Shown: piece after piece, positions 7,419-7,822 of the stretch
How the letters are laid out: the number at the start of each line of letters is the position of its first letter
How positions within the stretch are numbered: the first letter of the stretch is position 1
Translations under genes and position numbers: made by a program
Source: an uncultured Methanobrevibacter sp.
GTDB lineage: Archaea; Methanobacteriota; Methanobacteria; Methanobacteriales; Methanobacteriaceae
DNA length: 7,822 nt
Reading direction: 5' to 3'
NCBI RefSeq assembly: GCF_900314615.1
Contig: NZ_OMWA01000043.1
Span: 1,022-8,843 of the forward strand
The notes under the pieces: model-generated
What the model was told of the DNA's origin: nothing
What the model saw: the letters and a program-made list of their open reading frames with translations, nothing else
The model's database searches: none

Positions 7419-7472
7419 CCAATCTTTTACATAAGGCATGAAAAATTATATGTTTCCATGAAAGAACCATAA

Positions 7473-7705
7473 AATCAATGCCATAAAAAATTGAATTTAA
7501 ATGAAATTTTATAAAATAAATCAGAATAGTATTGATAAAACAATCATTTTATCAAACTAGATTTACTACTCATAAAATATATTTTATATAATAAAATATA
7601 GTCCTACAAATATATAAGTTTAATTAATTTAACTTTTCATAGAATTCACTACCACTCCTAGTAACCAATATAAAATAGCACAATATACAAAAAAGAATAA
7701 AAGAA
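7473..7705. other. AT-rich, palindrome-rich centre of the long inverted repeat
   Basis: No gene is visible in these 233 bases. Symmetric elements: ATTTTATAAAAT (7506-7517, perfect), TTGATAAAA/TTTTATCAA (7532-7555, 6-base loop), TATATTTTAT/ATAAAATATA (7578-7600, 3-base centre) and an imperfect 20-bp palindrome AAGTTTAATTAATTTAACTT (7616-7635). A TATA-like AAATATATAAG lies at 7608-7618 on the plus strand. The palindrome at 7578-7600 is centred at 7589, the symmetry axis of the two outer arms. Low complexity raises the chance of accidental palindromes. Confidence 0.6.
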
Positions 7706-7760
7706 TTATGGTTCTTTTCATGGAAACCTATAATTTTTTCATGCATTATGTGAAAGATTG

Positions 7761-7773
7761 AATTTTATATTTA
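7761..7773 (+). promoter_or_regulatory. TATA-like element for the divergent gene
   Basis: AATTTTATATTTA on the plus strand, equivalent to 7409-7418 in the other arm. Expected transcription start is near 7795, inside the palindrome at 7781-7802. Confidence 0.45.
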
Positions 7774-7780
7774 GCTTTCT

Positions 7781-7802
7781 CTCCTTTTTTTAAAAAAAGG
7801 AG
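7781..7802. repeat. Perfect 22-bp palindrome CTCC-T7-A7-GGAG
   Basis: Both 11-bp halves are exact reverse complements. It is equivalent to the 20-bp form at 7380-7399, from which it differs by two A residues in the homopolymer run. Confidence 0.85.
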
Positions 7803-7818
7803 TTTATTTATTATAAAA

Positions 7819-7822
7819 GAGG
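7819..7822 (+). promoter_or_regulatory. Start of a ribosome binding site for a plus-strand gene beyond the edge
   Basis: The window ends in AAAAGAGG. In the other arm the equivalent AAAACGAGG continues to TGA and an ATG 12 bases after GAGG, so a plus-strand start is expected near base 7834, just outside. Confidence 0.6.

Larger units (their letters stand above)
7360..7472 (-). repeat. Left arm of a long inverted repeat (leader of the 977-residue gene)
   Basis: This arm matches 7706-7822 in inverted orientation over about 113 bases at roughly 90% by eye. I count about seven substitutions and four small gaps, mostly at homopolymer runs. The match begins sharply at TTATGG (distal end) and continues through the TATA-like element, the CTCC/GGAG palindrome and TTTATTTATTATAAAA to the ribosome binding site. 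Confidence 0.9.
7706..7822 (+). repeat. Right arm of the long inverted repeat (leader of a divergent gene beyond the window)
   Basis: This is the inverted counterpart of 7360-7472, starting at TTATGG and running to the window edge without losing similarity, so the repeat may continue outside. It carries the same elements in the same order: paired TTTTCATG motifs, TATA-like element, CTCC-T7-A7-GGAG palindrome, TTTATTTATTATAAAA and GAGG. Confidence 0.9.

Noticed and set aside
7473..7705. Small RNA or tRNA gene in the AT-rich centre
   Set aside because: The palindromes are short and almost pure A/T, no cloverleaf or GC-rich stem is present, and no defined terminator follows.
7360..7822. Long inverted repeat as ends of a small transposable element
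   Set aside because: The arms contain the ribosome binding site and promoter of the flanking gene and run right up to its start, which fits duplicated leaders better than transposon ends; no target duplication or transposase is visible.

Overview
The window looks like chromosomal DNA from a gut or rumen methanogen of the Methanobrevibacter type (Methanobacteriales). This rests on low G+C, archaeal-style TATA elements, GGTGA-type ribosome binding sites, and above all on three tandem genes for very large secreted beta-helix proteins with the architecture of methanogen 'adhesin-like proteins'. The genus is an inference; no ribosomal or core methanogenesis gene is present to fix it.

Layout: all three visible genes lie on the minus strand. 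In transcription order they are a 977-residue protein (4414-7347), a 645-residue protein (2310-4247) and a third protein that starts at 2147 and runs off the left edge after about 715 residues. The third is not obvious as an ORF because its stop lies outside the window; I read every codon from 2147 to 3 and found no in-frame stop. Each protein has a signal peptide, an acidic Ser/Asp-rich segment and a beta-helix with many N-x-S/T sites. The first two end in three Ig-like domains, the last very lysine-rich. The third instead ends in a Gly-rich segment and a hydrophobic, probably membrane-spanning, helix. Two ways of holding a surface fibre therefore seem to sit side by side.

The genes are separated by gaps of about 165 bp, each with its own putative promoter, terminator-like signals and a long perfect inverted repeat (15 or 16 bp arms) built around TTTATTTATT. 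They look like separately transcribed units rather than a tight operon.

The most unusual stretch is the right end (7360-7822). The leader of the 977-residue gene (about 113 bp) is repeated in inverted orientation at the right edge (about 117 bp, roughly 90% identical by eye), around a 233-bp AT-rich centre full of palindromes. The right copy ends in the beginning of a ribosome binding site, so a divergent gene, probably another paralogue, should start about 12 bases beyond the window. This paired leader could reflect a recent duplication or gene conversion, shared regulation, or an invertible control region; the sequence alone does not decide.
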